From JAQIBY01 sp051747965 (GTDB lineage: Bacteria > Bacteroidota > Bacteroidia > Bacteroidales > ML635J-15): 16,723 nt of DNA. Positions 1-7,193 of this stretch are shown in pieces (position 1 is the stretch's first letter; each line of letters begins with the position of its first letter). The stretch lies in assembly GCA_051747965.1 (NCBI GenBank), contig JBNJGS010000063.1, positions 1 through 16,723 on the forward strand. Direction: 5' to 3'. The position numbers and the translations under genes were made by a program. The notes under the pieces are model-generated. The model saw nothing but the letters and a program-made list of their open reading frames with translations. It ran no database searches and had not been told where the DNA came from.

Positions 1-9
1 CGTAGCTGA

Positions 10-70
10 GGCTTTTTTGTATCCCCGATACCTGAAAGCAAGCTTTCGGCATCGGGGATACAAAAAAGCC
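10..70. repeat. Long near-perfect hairpin (dyad), possible terminator or REP-like element
   Basis: Bases 10-29 and 51-70 are a perfect 20-bp inverted repeat, and an inner stem continues it (34-39 with 42-47, plus a C-G and a T-G pair). The outer arms begin with GGC and a T-run, so the folded RNA ends in a U-rich arm and could terminate transcription entering from the left on the plus strand. Its right arm (63-70) is also the left arm of the next hairpin, so the two structures cannot form together. The 61-base size and internal symmetry would also fit a dispersed palindromic repeat; copy number elsewhere is unknown. Confidence 0.6.
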
Positions 71-98
71 CAACTGACGGTTGTCAGTTGGGCTTTTT
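63..98 (-). terminator. Bidirectional intrinsic terminator downstream of tRNA-Ser
   Basis: A perfect 16-bp inverted repeat (63-78 with 83-98) encloses a 4-base loop. The arms hold a GCCCAACTGAC core flanked by A and T runs. Read on the minus strand it lies 5 bases beyond the tRNA 3' end and finishes in a U-tract, as expected of a rho-independent terminator for the tRNA transcript. The same symmetry could terminate plus-strand transcription. Confidence 0.8.
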
Positions 99-103
99 GC
101 TTG

Positions 104-193
104 CGGAGAGGGGGGGATTTGAACCCCCGATACCCCGTTATGGAGTATGCCGGTTTAGCAAACCGGTGCGTTCAGCCACTCCGCCACCTCTCC
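104..193 (-). tRNA. tRNA-Ser (anticodon GCU)
   Basis: On the minus strand this 90-base segment starts GGAGAGG and ends CCTCTCC plus discriminator G, giving a full 7-bp acceptor stem. The anticodon GCT lies at 157-159 (complement) inside the loop TTTGCTAAA. A long, paired variable arm and a T-arm containing GGTTCAAATCC are present, which identifies a class II serine tRNA reading AGC/AGU. The 3' CCA is not encoded; the bases after the discriminator read CAA. It lies 60 bases downstream of lolA in the same orientation and has its own promoter-like box and terminator. Confidence 0.95.
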
Positions 194-216
194 GTGGATT
201 TGTGCTAAACAGTGCA

Positions 217-224
217 CAAAAATA
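217..224 (-). promoter_or_regulatory. Candidate -7 promoter box for tRNA-Ser
   Basis: The minus strand reads TATTTTTG here, matching the Bacteroidota -7 consensus TAnnTTTG. Transcription would start near 210, about 17 bases before the tRNA 5' end, which suits a short processed leader. No convincing TTTG -33 box is seen at the usual spacing. The box overlaps one arm of a 7-bp hairpin (199-205 with 214-220). Confidence 0.4.
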
Positions 225-253
225 GTAATTCATTTTCAGAAAAAAAAGAAAAA

Positions 254-910
254 TTACCGCATATCAATAATTTCTGCATCGGGATAGTCAGATTTATTAA
301 AGCTGACCATTTCTTTGGTTACGGGTTTGCTGGAAACCAGTTTGTTAATTGTGATTGTGTAATTGACTCCTTCCTTACCGACGAAAGTGAAGTCAAAAAG
401 TTCTTTTTTGGTTTTGTCCAGCCGCAGTTTGATACGAGAGAATGTACTTTCTTCAATGTCATTGGGGAAGAGGTGCACTTCCACCAGTGGGCGGTTATTG
501 ATAAATCTGTCTGAAACAAATCTGCATGTGTATTCATCCGCAAAATTGTCAAGAAAGCGGTACGGGTTTATGAAGCTTGTTGTTTCTTCTTCATTGTGCT
601 CTGTAATGTTCACTTCTCCGGTTTCTTCCTGATACACCCAGTTTGTTTCTCCATCGGAATGAATTACGGAGTTCATCATATCGAGTTTATAGGATTTATC
701 ATGAAACCACATTTTACCGTCGGTGGCTTGTTTTGTGCTGTCCCTGAGGTTGTGAATGCTGAAAGTAAATTCCACATAGAAGCCATCATAGCTTTTTGTT
801 TCTTCGGCCACTTCTTCCATGATATCCAGCGCCTTCTGATCGCTTTCCTGGGCATTGGCAAAGCCTGCAAAGGCCAGTGCCATAATTGATATAAATAAGA
901 ATCTTTTCAT
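254..910 (-). CDS. lolA: LolA-like outer-membrane lipoprotein carrier protein
   Basis: The product has 218 aa and a clear Sec signal peptide (residues 1-20, cleavage after FANA). The mature part follows the LolA pattern: an N-terminal helix (KALDIMEEVAEETKSYDGF), then alternating beta strands with aromatic residues (FYVEFTF, KMWFHDKSYKLDM, TNWVYQEETGEVNI) and an INPYRFLDNF helix, consistent with the half-barrel that shields lipoprotein acyl chains. LolA of this family ferries lipoproteins across the periplasm to the outer membrane. The ATG overlaps the ftsK stop by one base (TGATG), so translation is probably coupled. Synteny with ftsK supports the call; the family-level assignment is from pattern recognition, and weak conservation is normal for LolA. 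Confidence 0.85.
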   Translation of the reverse strand: MKRFLFISIMALAFAGFANAQESDQKALDIMEEVAEETKSYDGFYVEFTFSIHNLRDSTKQATDGKMWFHDKSYKLDMMNSVIHSDGETNWVYQEETGEVNITEHNEEETTSFINPYRFLDNFADEYTCRFVSDRFINNRPLVEVHLFPNDIEESTFSRIKLRLDKTKKELFDFTFVGKEGVNYTITINKLVSSKPVTKEMVSFNKSDYPDAEIIDMR

Positions 911-3390
911 CAGTTTTGTTCTTTTTCGTTCAGTGAGTTCAAATATTGTTCCAAAGCGTATTCGTCGGGATAAAGAACTTTTCTGGCTTTGCTTCCTTCA
1001 AAGGGGCCAACAATGCCTGTTGCTTCCAGTTGATCAATGATACGTCCTGCACGGTTGTATCCGATGGACAGTTTTCTTTGAATCAGTGAGGTGCTTCCCT
1101 GCTGATGTCTGACCACCAATCTGGCTGCATCCTCAAAGTTTTCGTCCAGTTTTTCGTTGGGATCAACTTTTGCTGTTTCGCTGTCTTCGGTGTCAGGTTC
1201 CGGCAGGATGAGAGCGGAGGGATATCCCTGCTGTGACCCAATATATTCGGTAATGTCCTCGATTTCGGGGGTATCAACAAAGGCACACTGCGCCCTGACC
1301 AGATTCTGACCATCATTGATGAGCATGTCACCCCTGCCGATGAGCTGGTTTGCTCCGGTACTGTCAAGTATTGTGCGGGAATCTATGCTGCTGGATACGC
1401 GGAAAGATATCCTGGCCGGGAAGTTGGCCTTGATCGTTCCTGTAATTACGTTTGTGGATGGCCGCTGTGTGGCAATAATCAAATGGATGCCAATGGCCCT
1501 TGCGAGTTGTGCCAGCCGGGCTATCGGCCCTTCAATTTCTTTCCCCGCTGTCTGAATCAGATCAGCAAACTCATCCACAATTACCACAATGTATGGCAGG
1601 TAGTGATGTCCTTTTTCGGGATTGAGTTTGCGTGTGATATATTTTTTGTTGTATTCTTTAATGTTTCTGGCACCTGCCTTTTTCAAAAGATCGTAGCGCA
1701 TATCCATCTCCTTGGTTAAGGAGTTGAGGGTGTGAATTACCTTTTGTGTATCGGTGATGATGGGTTCTTCTTCATCGGGCAATTTTGCCAGAAAATGTCT
1801 TTCCAGTTTGGAGTAAAAAGAAAGTTCGATTTTTTTGGGATCAACCATGACAAATTTGAGCTGAGCCGGATGTTTTTTGTACAGCAGGGAAGTAATAATC
1901 GCGTTCAGCCCCACAGATTTTCCCTGTCCAGTTGCACCTGCTATCAACAGGTGAGGCATTTTTGCCAGGTTGAATATCATGGGATCATTGTTGATCTTTT
2001 TGCCAATCACCACCGGCAACTCATACTTTGTGTTGAGGTATTCCGGAGAGGTCAGAACGGAGCGCATGGATACAATTTCAGGCCTCCTGTTGGGCACCTC
2101 AATGCCTATGGTGCCTTTGCCGGGTATTGGTGCAATGATGCGGATACCCAGGGCTGCCAGAGACAAGGCAATATCGTCCTCCAGATTCTTGATTTTTGAA
2201 ATCCGTACTCCTTTAGCCGGGACAATTTCGTAGAGAGTGACTGTGGGACCAACAGTTGCTGATATTCTTGCGATTTCAATATTGTAGTCCTGCAAAGTAT
2301 TTACAATGCGGTCGGAGTTTTCTTTCAGATCCTTTTCCGAGACTTCGGTTCTGTCAGTCTGGTGATCTTCCAGCAACTCCACAGGTGGCATTTTATAATT
2401 GCTCAGATCCAGGGTGGGGTCATAATCACCATCATTGCTGATTTTGACTTTCTCGTTTTGCTTCTGCTCTGCGGTCATGTAACTGTCATCAACTTCCAGT
2501 TTTATTTCATCTTCTTCGTCATCGGGGTTTTCTGGGGTTTCAGATTCGTTTTGACTGGTTTCCGTATCCGGATTTACAGAAGGTCTGATGACTTCGGGTT
2601 GGATGCTCTCAATTTCGGAGTCTGTTTTGTCAGTTTCAGTTTCCAGAGAATGCTCATCACTTTGTGAGGATGGTGATGCAGGACTTTCTTCTGGCTGGCT
2701 GCTTTTATTGTCTGCTGACTGTAAATCATTATCATCCTCCTGCAATTGTCCGGAGTTGATATGTTTGATTTTTTTCAGCAGGTTTTTGATAATGCCCAGT
2801 GCCGGTTTGTATGAAAATATCAGTATGGCAAAAAAGCTAAGCAGTAGTAGCATGATGGTGCCTGCTTTTCCGATGAATGCATTCAGCCACTGAGCCAGAA
2901 AATATCCGTGAGCACCTCCGAGATAGAACATTTTATCTGAAAAAATAAATCCCAGGAGTACCGAAACCCATATCATACCGGTAAGACTAAGGAATAAGGA
3001 TTTTCGCAAAGGGAACAAGCGTAGTTTCAACAATCGGAAACCGATAATCAGGAAAATAAAAATAAAAACAAAGGAAGCCAGACCGAAACCGTTATGGATA
3101 AAGCTATTTGACAAGGTGGCTCCCAATTTACCTATCCAGTTGTCCACTTTGATGGAAACATCGGTAAATAATTCAGTCAGGGGGATATCAAGTTTGCTTT
3201 GGTCTTCCTGCCAGGTAAACAGATAAGAGGTAAAAGACAAGGCCAGCAAAATGGCAAATCCGATAAAGAACAGTCCGAGGGTTACCTTGAAACGCTCGTC
3301 CTTAAGCGGAGAGCGCATTTTTTTGCCGGATGGTTTTTTTGCACCCTTTTTTCGTGTATCCGTCTTTGTTTTTTTTGATTTTCCTGCCAC
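910..3390 (-). CDS. ftsK: DNA translocase FtsK
   Basis: The product has 826 aa with the FtsK/SpoIIIE layout. A very basic Lys-rich N-terminus precedes about four membrane segments (roughly 36-58, 100-120, 130-150, 170-193). An acidic Ser/Glu/Asp linker (about 215-325) follows, then the motor: Walker A GATGQGKS (485-492) and Walker B with VDEFAD (D606, E607), followed by ATQRPS. The C-terminal gamma winged helix lies at about 749-811 (QRKLSIGYNRAGRIIDQLE). The protein anchors in the division septum and pumps DNA to complete dimer resolution and segregation. The start is a GTG at 3390; an in-frame stop lies just upstream, and the next start (ATG at 3318, Met25) would lose the basic tail typical of the group. 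The linker is shorter than that of E. coli FtsK, which is usual outside Proteobacteria. It is transcribed into lolA. Confidence 0.96.
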   Translation of the reverse strand: MAGKSKKTKTDTRKKGAKKPSGKKMRSPLKDERFKVTLGLFFIGFAILLALSFTSYLFTWQEDQSKLDIPLTELFTDVSIKVDNWIGKLGATLSNSFIHNGFGLASFVFIFIFLIIGFRLLKLRLFPLRKSLFLSLTGMIWVSVLLGFIFSDKMFYLGGAHGYFLAQWLNAFIGKAGTIMLLLLSFFAILIFSYKPALGIIKNLLKKIKHINSGQLQEDDNDLQSADNKSSQPEESPASPSSQSDEHSLETETDKTDSEIESIQPEVIRPSVNPDTETSQNESETPENPDDEEDEIKLEVDDSYMTAEQKQNEKVKISNDGDYDPTLDLSNYKMPPVELLEDHQTDRTEVSEKDLKENSDRIVNTLQDYNIEIARISATVGPTVTLYEIVPAKGVRISKIKNLEDDIALSLAALGIRIIAPIPGKGTIGIEVPNRRPEIVSMRSVLTSPEYLNTKYELPVVIGKKINNDPMIFNLAKMPHLLIAGATGQGKSVGLNAIITSLLYKKHPAQLKFVMVDPKKIELSFYSKLERHFLAKLPDEEEPIITDTQKVIHTLNSLTKEMDMRYDLLKKAGARNIKEYNKKYITRKLNPEKGHHYLPYIVVIVDEFADLIQTAGKEIEGPIARLAQLARAIGIHLIIATQRPSTNVITGTIKANFPARISFRVSSSIDSRTILDSTGANQLIGRGDMLINDGQNLVRAQCAFVDTPEIEDITEYIGSQQGYPSALILPEPDTEDSETAKVDPNEKLDENFEDAARLVVRHQQGSTSLIQRKLSIGYNRAGRIIDQLEATGIVGPFEGSKARKVLYPDEYALEQYLNSLNEKEQN

Positions 3391-3420
3391 TTGTTTTTAT
3401 TTATTCGATTGATAAAAATA

Positions 3421-3453
3421 AAAAAATCCTCACAAAAGAGCGAGGATTTTTTT
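3421..3453 (-). terminator. Intrinsic terminator after the lipoprotein gene
   Basis: An 11-bp perfect stem (3421-3431 with 3442-3452, arms containing ATCCTC/GAGGAT) with a 10-base loop is followed on the minus strand by a long U-run. It sits 19 bases beyond the stop of the lipoprotein gene and separates that gene from ftsK. The transcript start of ftsK should therefore lie between this hairpin and 3390, or ftsK transcription must pass through it. Confidence 0.85.
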
Positions 3454-3459
3454 ACGAAT

Positions 3460-3467
3460 CAAAAATA
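3460..3467 (-). promoter_or_regulatory. Weak candidate -7 box upstream of ftsK
   Basis: The minus strand reads TATTTTTG, a match to TAnnTTTG, 70 bases before the ftsK start. A TTTG lies upstream but only 12 bases away, shorter than the usual spacing of about 20. Transcription from here would begin at the edge of the terminator hairpin at 3421-3453, which makes the assignment doubtful. Confidence 0.22.
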
Positions 3468-3471
3468 GTTA

Positions 3472-4143
3472 TTAACCACCAAACATGGTTTTGATTTCTT
3501 CCTCTGTTTTCAGTTCATATTCTGAAGGAATGCTGAATTTTTCAGCGGGCACTTTTTCTTTTTCAATTTCAGTTGCCTTGTAGGTAGTGATAATGCCCTG
3601 TTGCTCTGTTGTATACTCAAGGATGATACCGTCCACACCTCTGAACTGACCAGCCCAGTTTAGGTTGGCTGCTGTTTTGAGTTCATCCGTTGTGTAGGCA
3701 GTGAAAATATTGTCACCCATAAGTAATTCCACCTTTTTGGTGTCATAGCCAAGAATTTCTTTGGTTTCACCGGTTTCTCTGATTTCAGGATCTTCCATTT
3801 CTTCGCCCATTTCTTCTTCCATGTCTTCCTTGCTTTTCTTATAAGCAATTTTTTCGCCCATCATGTCCATATCCATCAGGATAATGACTTCTTCTTTGGC
3901 AGAGTTTGTGATCTGATAGACAGAATACATTGCGGTTTCATTTTCTTCTCTTACTTTGGAATCTTTGTAATACTTGATAACAGAAGTTGGAAGCTGAGCC
4001 CTGGTGTTTTCATCCAGATCTCCTTTGTATTCAATTTTGTATTTGATATACCCTTCAAAGGTGTCGTCGCCACCTTTAAAGAGAGAGCAGCTGTTCATTG
4101 AAATAGCAAATACAACGATAAGTAAATAAGCAATTTTTTTCAT
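3472..4143 (-). CDS. Putative lipoprotein, DUF4412-like
   Basis: The product has 223 aa from the ATG at 4143. An in-frame GTG two codons upstream (4149) is possible but adds nothing to the signal sequence. The N-terminus is a lipoprotein signal: KK, a hydrophobic core (IAYLLIVVFAI), then the lipobox-like MNSC with Cys at about residue 19. The mature part begins FEGYIKYKIEYKGD and alternates beta strands with charged turns; a strongly acidic Glu/Met-rich stretch (EDMEEEMGEEMEDPE) lies near the middle. The pattern FEG-x-I-x-YKIE with later 'ILGYDTKKVEL' resembles DUF4412-type lipoproteins, and LolA-like folds are an alternative; function is unknown. It is monocistronic, with its own promoter box and terminator, and likely resides on the periplasmic side of the outer membrane. 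Confidence 0.75.
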   Translation of the reverse strand: MKKIAYLLIVVFAISMNSCSLFKGGDDTFEGYIKYKIEYKGDLDENTRAQLPTSVIKYYKDSKVREENETAMYSVYQITNSAKEEVIILMDMDMMGEKIAYKKSKEDMEEEMGEEMEDPEIRETGETKEILGYDTKKVELLMGDNIFTAYTTDELKTAANLNWAGQFRGVDGIILEYTTEQQGIITTYKATEIEKEKVPAEKFSIPSEYELKTEEEIKTMFGG

Positions 4144-4171
4144 ATACACGGATTTAGTTTGTTAATTGCAG

Positions 4172-4179
4172 CAAATGTA
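4172..4179 (-). promoter_or_regulatory. Candidate -7 promoter box for the lipoprotein gene
   Basis: The minus strand reads TACATTTG, a perfect TAnnTTTG. A start about 7 bases downstream would give a short leader of about 20 bases before the ATG at 4143. An upstream TTTG (4192-4195) is only 12 bases away, so the -33 element is uncertain. Confidence 0.5.
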
Positions 4180-4281
4180 ATAATAATTTGCCAAATGGTT
4201 TCAGTTGAATCTTAATAAAATTATAACAGTGTTTCTCAGCCTGAATTTATGATTTATGTGAAATATCCTCCTAAATTCTTT

Positions 4282-4289
4282 TATATTTG
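4282..4289 (+). promoter_or_regulatory. Candidate -7 promoter box for the arcC-arcB operon
   Basis: The sequence TATATTTG followed by CG is a perfect Bacteroidota TAnnTTTG box, 27 bases before the carbamate kinase ATG. No clear TTTG is present at the -33 position. It sits in a 173-base divergent intergenic region shared with the minus-strand lipoprotein gene. Confidence 0.55.
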
Positions 4290-4316
4290 CGTCTTAATCA
4301 AAATTGAGTAACTATT

Positions 4317-5267
4317 ATGAATAAGAAACTTGCAGTTGTGGCTTTTGGAGGCAATGCGCTTCTGAGAGCAGGGCAGAAAGGCACCATAGATGAGCAGGAG
4401 TCCAATGTACATGAAACCTGTGAAAATCTGATGGCGCTGATTGAAAAAGATTACAATGTTGTAATCGGTCATGGTAATGGTCCGCAGGTTGGCAATATTC
4501 TGCTTAGAAATATGGCCGGACATAAAATGTTTGACCTCCCTCTGATGCCACTTGATGTATGTGGTGCCTATTCCCAGGGATTTATCGGGTACATTATTGA
4601 ACAGCAAATGCGCAATGTGCTGTATTCCAGAAGCACAAAACGTGATGTGATTACTTTTGTCACTCAGGTTCTGGTGGATAAAGACGACCCGGCATTTAAG
4701 AACCCCACCAAGCCAATCGGTCCCTATTATCAGAAGGATGAGCTGGATGAGCTGAAGTCAGAGAATCCTGTTGACGTATATGCTGAAGATCCCAAGGGCA
4801 GGGGTTACAGAAAAGTGGTGGCATCGCCGACACCGGTAGAAATTCTGAATAAGGACAGTATTGAAGAACTTGCACGCGAAGGCAAAATTATCATTACTGT
4901 TGGCGGTGGCGGTATTCCTGTTTTTATGCCGGAAAAGGGCAAACTGCAGGGAATTGATGCTGTTATTGATAAAGACCTTGCATCTTCCATGCTTGCTACC
5001 CAGATCAATGCCGATGAGTTTTACATTTTGACAGATGTGCCCAAGGTTTTCATCAATTTCAATAAACCTGATCAGAAAGCACTGGATGTCATTACGGTTG
5101 CCGAAGCCAAAGAGCACCTGAAAAACGGACAGTTTACTGAAGGCAGCATGGCTCCCAAAGTAAGAGCTGCCATCCAGTTTATTGAAAATGGTGGTAAAAA
5201 ATGTGTCATTACCGAATCAAAAGAGCTTGGTAAGGACAATGTCGGAACACAGATCGTTGCTAAATAA
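4317..5267 (+). CDS. arcC: Carbamate kinase
   Basis: The product has 316 aa, the normal length of bacterial carbamate kinases. Diagnostic amino-acid-kinase motifs are present in order: GGNALL near residue 11, GHGNGPQVG at 51-59, a Gly-rich GGGGIPV near 196, a Lys/Asp segment IDKDLASSMLA, and EGSMAPKVRAA near 275 that contributes to nucleotide and phosphate binding. The enzyme converts carbamoyl phosphate plus ADP to ATP, CO2 and ammonia in the cytoplasm. The next gene, ornithine carbamoyltransferase, begins 31 bases downstream, so the pair can turn citrulline and phosphate into ornithine and ATP. The ATG is preceded by ATT and lacks a Shine-Dalgarno sequence, as do most genes in this window. 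Confidence 0.97.
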   Translation: MNKKLAVVAFGGNALLRAGQKGTIDEQESNVHETCENLMALIEKDYNVVIGHGNGPQVGNILLRNMAGHKMFDLPLMPLDVCGAYSQGFIGYIIEQQMRNVLYSRSTKRDVITFVTQVLVDKDDPAFKNPTKPIGPYYQKDELDELKSENPVDVYAEDPKGRGYRKVVASPTPVEILNKDSIEELAREGKIIITVGGGGIPVFMPEKGKLQGIDAVIDKDLASSMLATQINADEFYILTDVPKVFINFNKPDQKALDVITVAEAKEHLKNGQFTEGSMAPKVRAAIQFIENGGKKCVITESKELGKDNVGTQIVAK

Positions 5268-5298
5268 TTGATTTTTTAACAAGATAAATTTTAACATT

Positions 5299-6300
5299 AT
5301 GGCTTACAATCTTAGAAACAGAAGTTTTCTTAAACTTTTGGATTACAGTCCGAAAGAAATAAACTTTTTGCTGGATCTTTCTGCTGATCTGAAAAAAGCA
5401 AAATATACCGGAACAGAAACTCAGCAGCTCAAAGGCAAAAATGTCGTATTGCTTTTTGCAAAGGACTCTACCCGCACACGCTGTGCTTTTGAAGTGGCGG
5501 CAATGGATCAGGGTGCCGGTGTTACATACCTCGGCCCTGCCGGTTCACAAATGGGTAAAAAAGAATCTATGGCCGATACTGCCCGCGTTTTGGGTCGTAT
5601 GTATGATGGTATTGAGTACCGCGGCTTTGGTCAGGAAATCGTTGAAACCCTGGCTGAGCATGCAAATGTACCGGTTTGGAACGGTTTGACCAACGAATAT
5701 CATCCAACCCAGATTCTGGCTGATTTCCTTACCATTCAGGAGCATAGCGACAAACCTTTGAACAAGGTGTCTTTTGCTTATCTTGGTGATGCCCGAAACA
5801 ACATGGGTAATTCCCTGATGGTAGGTGCTGCAAAAATGGGCATGGATTTCCGCGCTGTTGCACCCAAATCCTGTCATCCAACTGAAGAGCTGGTTGCTCA
5901 GTGTAGAGAAATTGCCAAAGAAACAGGTGCGAAAATCACACTCACAGAAAACGTGGATGAGGGTGTGAAAGATGTTGATTTCCTGTATACCGATGTGTGG
6001 GTTTCCATGGGTGAAGCCGATGAGGTATGGGAAAAACGCATTGCTGAAATGAAACCCTATCAGGTGAATATGGATATGATTAAGAAAACCGGTAACCCCA
6101 ATGTGAAATTCATGCATTGTCTGCCGGCCTTTCACGATGAAAATACCACCGTTGGTAAAGAAATTGCCGAAAAATTCGGCATGGGTGAAATGGAAGTTAG
6201 TGATGAGGTGTTTGAATCAGAACATTCCATTGTTTTTGACGAAGCGGAAAACCGTCTGCATACCATCAAAGCTGTGATGGTTGCTACCCTCGGTAAATAA
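5299..6300 (+). CDS. arcB: Ornithine carbamoyltransferase
   Basis: The product has 333 aa. Carbamoyl-phosphate site residues are intact: STRTR (57-61), HPTQ (135-138) and, at the ornithine site, TDVWVSMGE (D232, SMG 236-238) and HCLP (Cys274). These are canonical OTCase motifs and argue against the N-acetyl/N-succinylornithine enzymes of some Bacteroidota, in which several of these positions differ. Length and the partnership with carbamate kinase favour the catabolic direction (citrulline phosphorolysis); an anabolic ArgF role cannot be excluded from sequence. The ATG is the second member of the operon, 31 bases after arcC. A terminator follows within 25 bases of the stop. Confidence 0.92.
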   Translation: MAYNLRNRSFLKLLDYSPKEINFLLDLSADLKKAKYTGTETQQLKGKNVVLLFAKDSTRTRCAFEVAAMDQGAGVTYLGPAGSQMGKKESMADTARVLGRMYDGIEYRGFGQEIVETLAEHANVPVWNGLTNEYHPTQILADFLTIQEHSDKPLNKVSFAYLGDARNNMGNSLMVGAAKMGMDFRAVAPKSCHPTEELVAQCREIAKETGAKITLTENVDEGVKDVDFLYTDVWVSMGEADEVWEKRIAEMKPYQVNMDMIKKTGNPNVKFMHCLPAFHDENTTVGKEIAEKFGMGEMEVSDEVFESEHSIVFDEAENRLHTIKAVMVATLGK

Positions 6301-6321
6301 TTTTCATACCATAATAAAACG

Positions 6322-6355
6322 AAAAACCGTTTCTGATTTGTCAGGAGCGGTTTTT
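6322..6355 (+). terminator. Intrinsic terminator of the arcC-arcB operon
   Basis: The outer stem AAAAACCG (6322-6329) pairs with CGGTTTTT (6348-6355) and continues inward through two G-T wobbles to CTGA/TCAG (6333-6336 with 6341-6344), leaving a TTTG loop. A T-run follows. It lies 22 bases after the OTCase stop. Confidence 0.85.
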
Positions 6356-6384
6356 GTTTTATCCGGCTTTTTACGATTTGAAAA

Positions 6385-6480
6385 CCCGCGTGAGGGATAG
6401 AAGCGGTATCCTGCAGTCCGCCGGCCGGCGGATGAAGCATACAAGCGGATAGCCCGACCCGCTGGATGGCGGGGCACGCC
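6385..6480 (+). ncRNA. Structured GC-rich intergenic element, Flavo-1-like (tentative)
   Basis: This GC-rich block stands out from its AT-rich surroundings and carries nested complementary segments. GCGTG (6388-6392) pairs with CACGC (6475-6479), TATCC (6407-6411) with GGATA (6447-6451), a 16-base palindrome lies at 6417-6432, and CCCGC (6458-6462) pairs with GCGGG (6469-6473). The conserved-looking pieces GTGAGGGATAGAAGCGG and AGCCCGACCC ... CACGCCC match, from memory, an element found many times in Bacteroidota intergenic regions, which I associate with the Flavo-1 RNA motif. No protein-coding potential is apparent. It sits between the arcB terminator and the DUF4159 gene. Strand and the Rfam identity are unverified. 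Confidence 0.5.
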
Positions 6481-6515
6481 CATAAAAAAATTTTGAAAAT
6501 CACCGGACAAATGCT

Positions 6516-6523
6516 TACCTTTA
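6516..6523 (+). promoter_or_regulatory. Candidate -7 box just before the DUF4159 gene
   Basis: TACCTTTA is a 7-of-8 match to TAnnTTTG, and TTTG stands 20 bases upstream (6492-6495), which is the normal Bacteroidota spacing. The box ends only 4 bases before the ATG at 6528, so the transcript would be leaderless or nearly so. Confidence 0.3.
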
Positions 6524-6527
6524 TAAC

Positions 6528-7193
6528 ATGCAAAATCATCTGAAAAATATCGTGATTTTGGGTTTTTTGTTGCTTGCAGTTACCGGTTTTTCTCAGGATG
6601 AGACTGTGAAAATCGGCTTGCTGAAATACAAAGGCGGTGGCGACTGGTACGCCAATCCCACCTCACTGCCCAACCTGATTGATTATTGTAATCAGGAATT
6701 AAAAATGAATCTGTACGATGAGCCGGAAACGGTTGAACCCGGCAGTCCCGATCTTTTCAACTATCCTTTTATTCATATGACAGGCCACGGCAATGTTGTT
6801 TTTTCGGACTACGAGGCTGATAATTTGTCAAAATACCTCAAAGGGGGCGGATTCCTGCACATTGATGATAATTACGGGATGGATGAATACATCAGACCTC
6901 AGATTAAACGTATCTTTCCGGATAAAGAGCTTGTGGAAGTTGGGTTTGACCATGAAATTTATCATCAGAGCTTCCCATTTGACAGCGGCTTACCCAAAAT
7001 CCATGAACACGACAAAAAAGCACCCCAGGGATTCGGAATTTTCCATGACGGCCGTCTGGTTTTGTTTTACACATACGAAACAGACCTGGGTGATGGCTGG
7101 GAAGATCAGGCGGTGCACAATGACAGCCATGAAACAAGGATGAAGGCACTGAAAATGGGAGCCAACCTGGTTTCCTATGCTTTTATCAACTGA
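6528..7193 (+). CDS. Secreted DUF4159 domain protein
   Basis: The product has 221 aa with a signal peptide (about residues 1-22, ending TGFSQ). The mature chain matches the DUF4159 pattern: VKIGLLKYKGGGDWYANP near the N-terminus, a HMTGHGNV segment (about 83-90) and GGGFLHIDDNYG (about 107-118) with a conserved-looking His/Asp pair, then PDKELVEVGFDHEIYHQSF. The fold is probably a glutamine-amidotransferase-like Rossmann domain, judged from family knowledge; the catalytic activity is not known. It usually occurs as a periplasmic or exported protein in Bacteroidota. The usual partners (MoxR ATPase, DUF58, BatA-type proteins) are not next to it here. No strong terminator follows; TTGG/CCAA at 7201-7212 with T-runs is the only weak candidate. 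Confidence 0.85.
   Translation: MQNHLKNIVILGFLLLAVTGFSQDETVKIGLLKYKGGGDWYANPTSLPNLIDYCNQELKMNLYDEPETVEPGSPDLFNYPFIHMTGHGNVVFSDYEADNLSKYLKGGGFLHIDDNYGMDEYIRPQIKRIFPDKELVEVGFDHEIYHQSFPFDSGLPKIHEHDKKAPQGFGIFHDGRLVLFYTYETDLGDGWEDQAVHNDSHETRMKALKMGANLVSYAFIN

Noticed and set aside
1732..2199. 155-codon open frame antisense to ftsK
   Set aside because: Fully within the FtsK motor domain on the other strand; composition is that of a shadow frame and there is no promoter or start context.
4147..4149. GTG start for the lipoprotein gene
   Set aside because: The ATG two codons later gives the standard lipoprotein signal beginning MKK.
5545..6135. Long open frame (196 codons) antisense to the OTCase gene
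   Set aside because: It lies wholly inside a well-supported gene, has no family motif and is His/Phe/Ile-rich as expected of a reverse-frame shadow.
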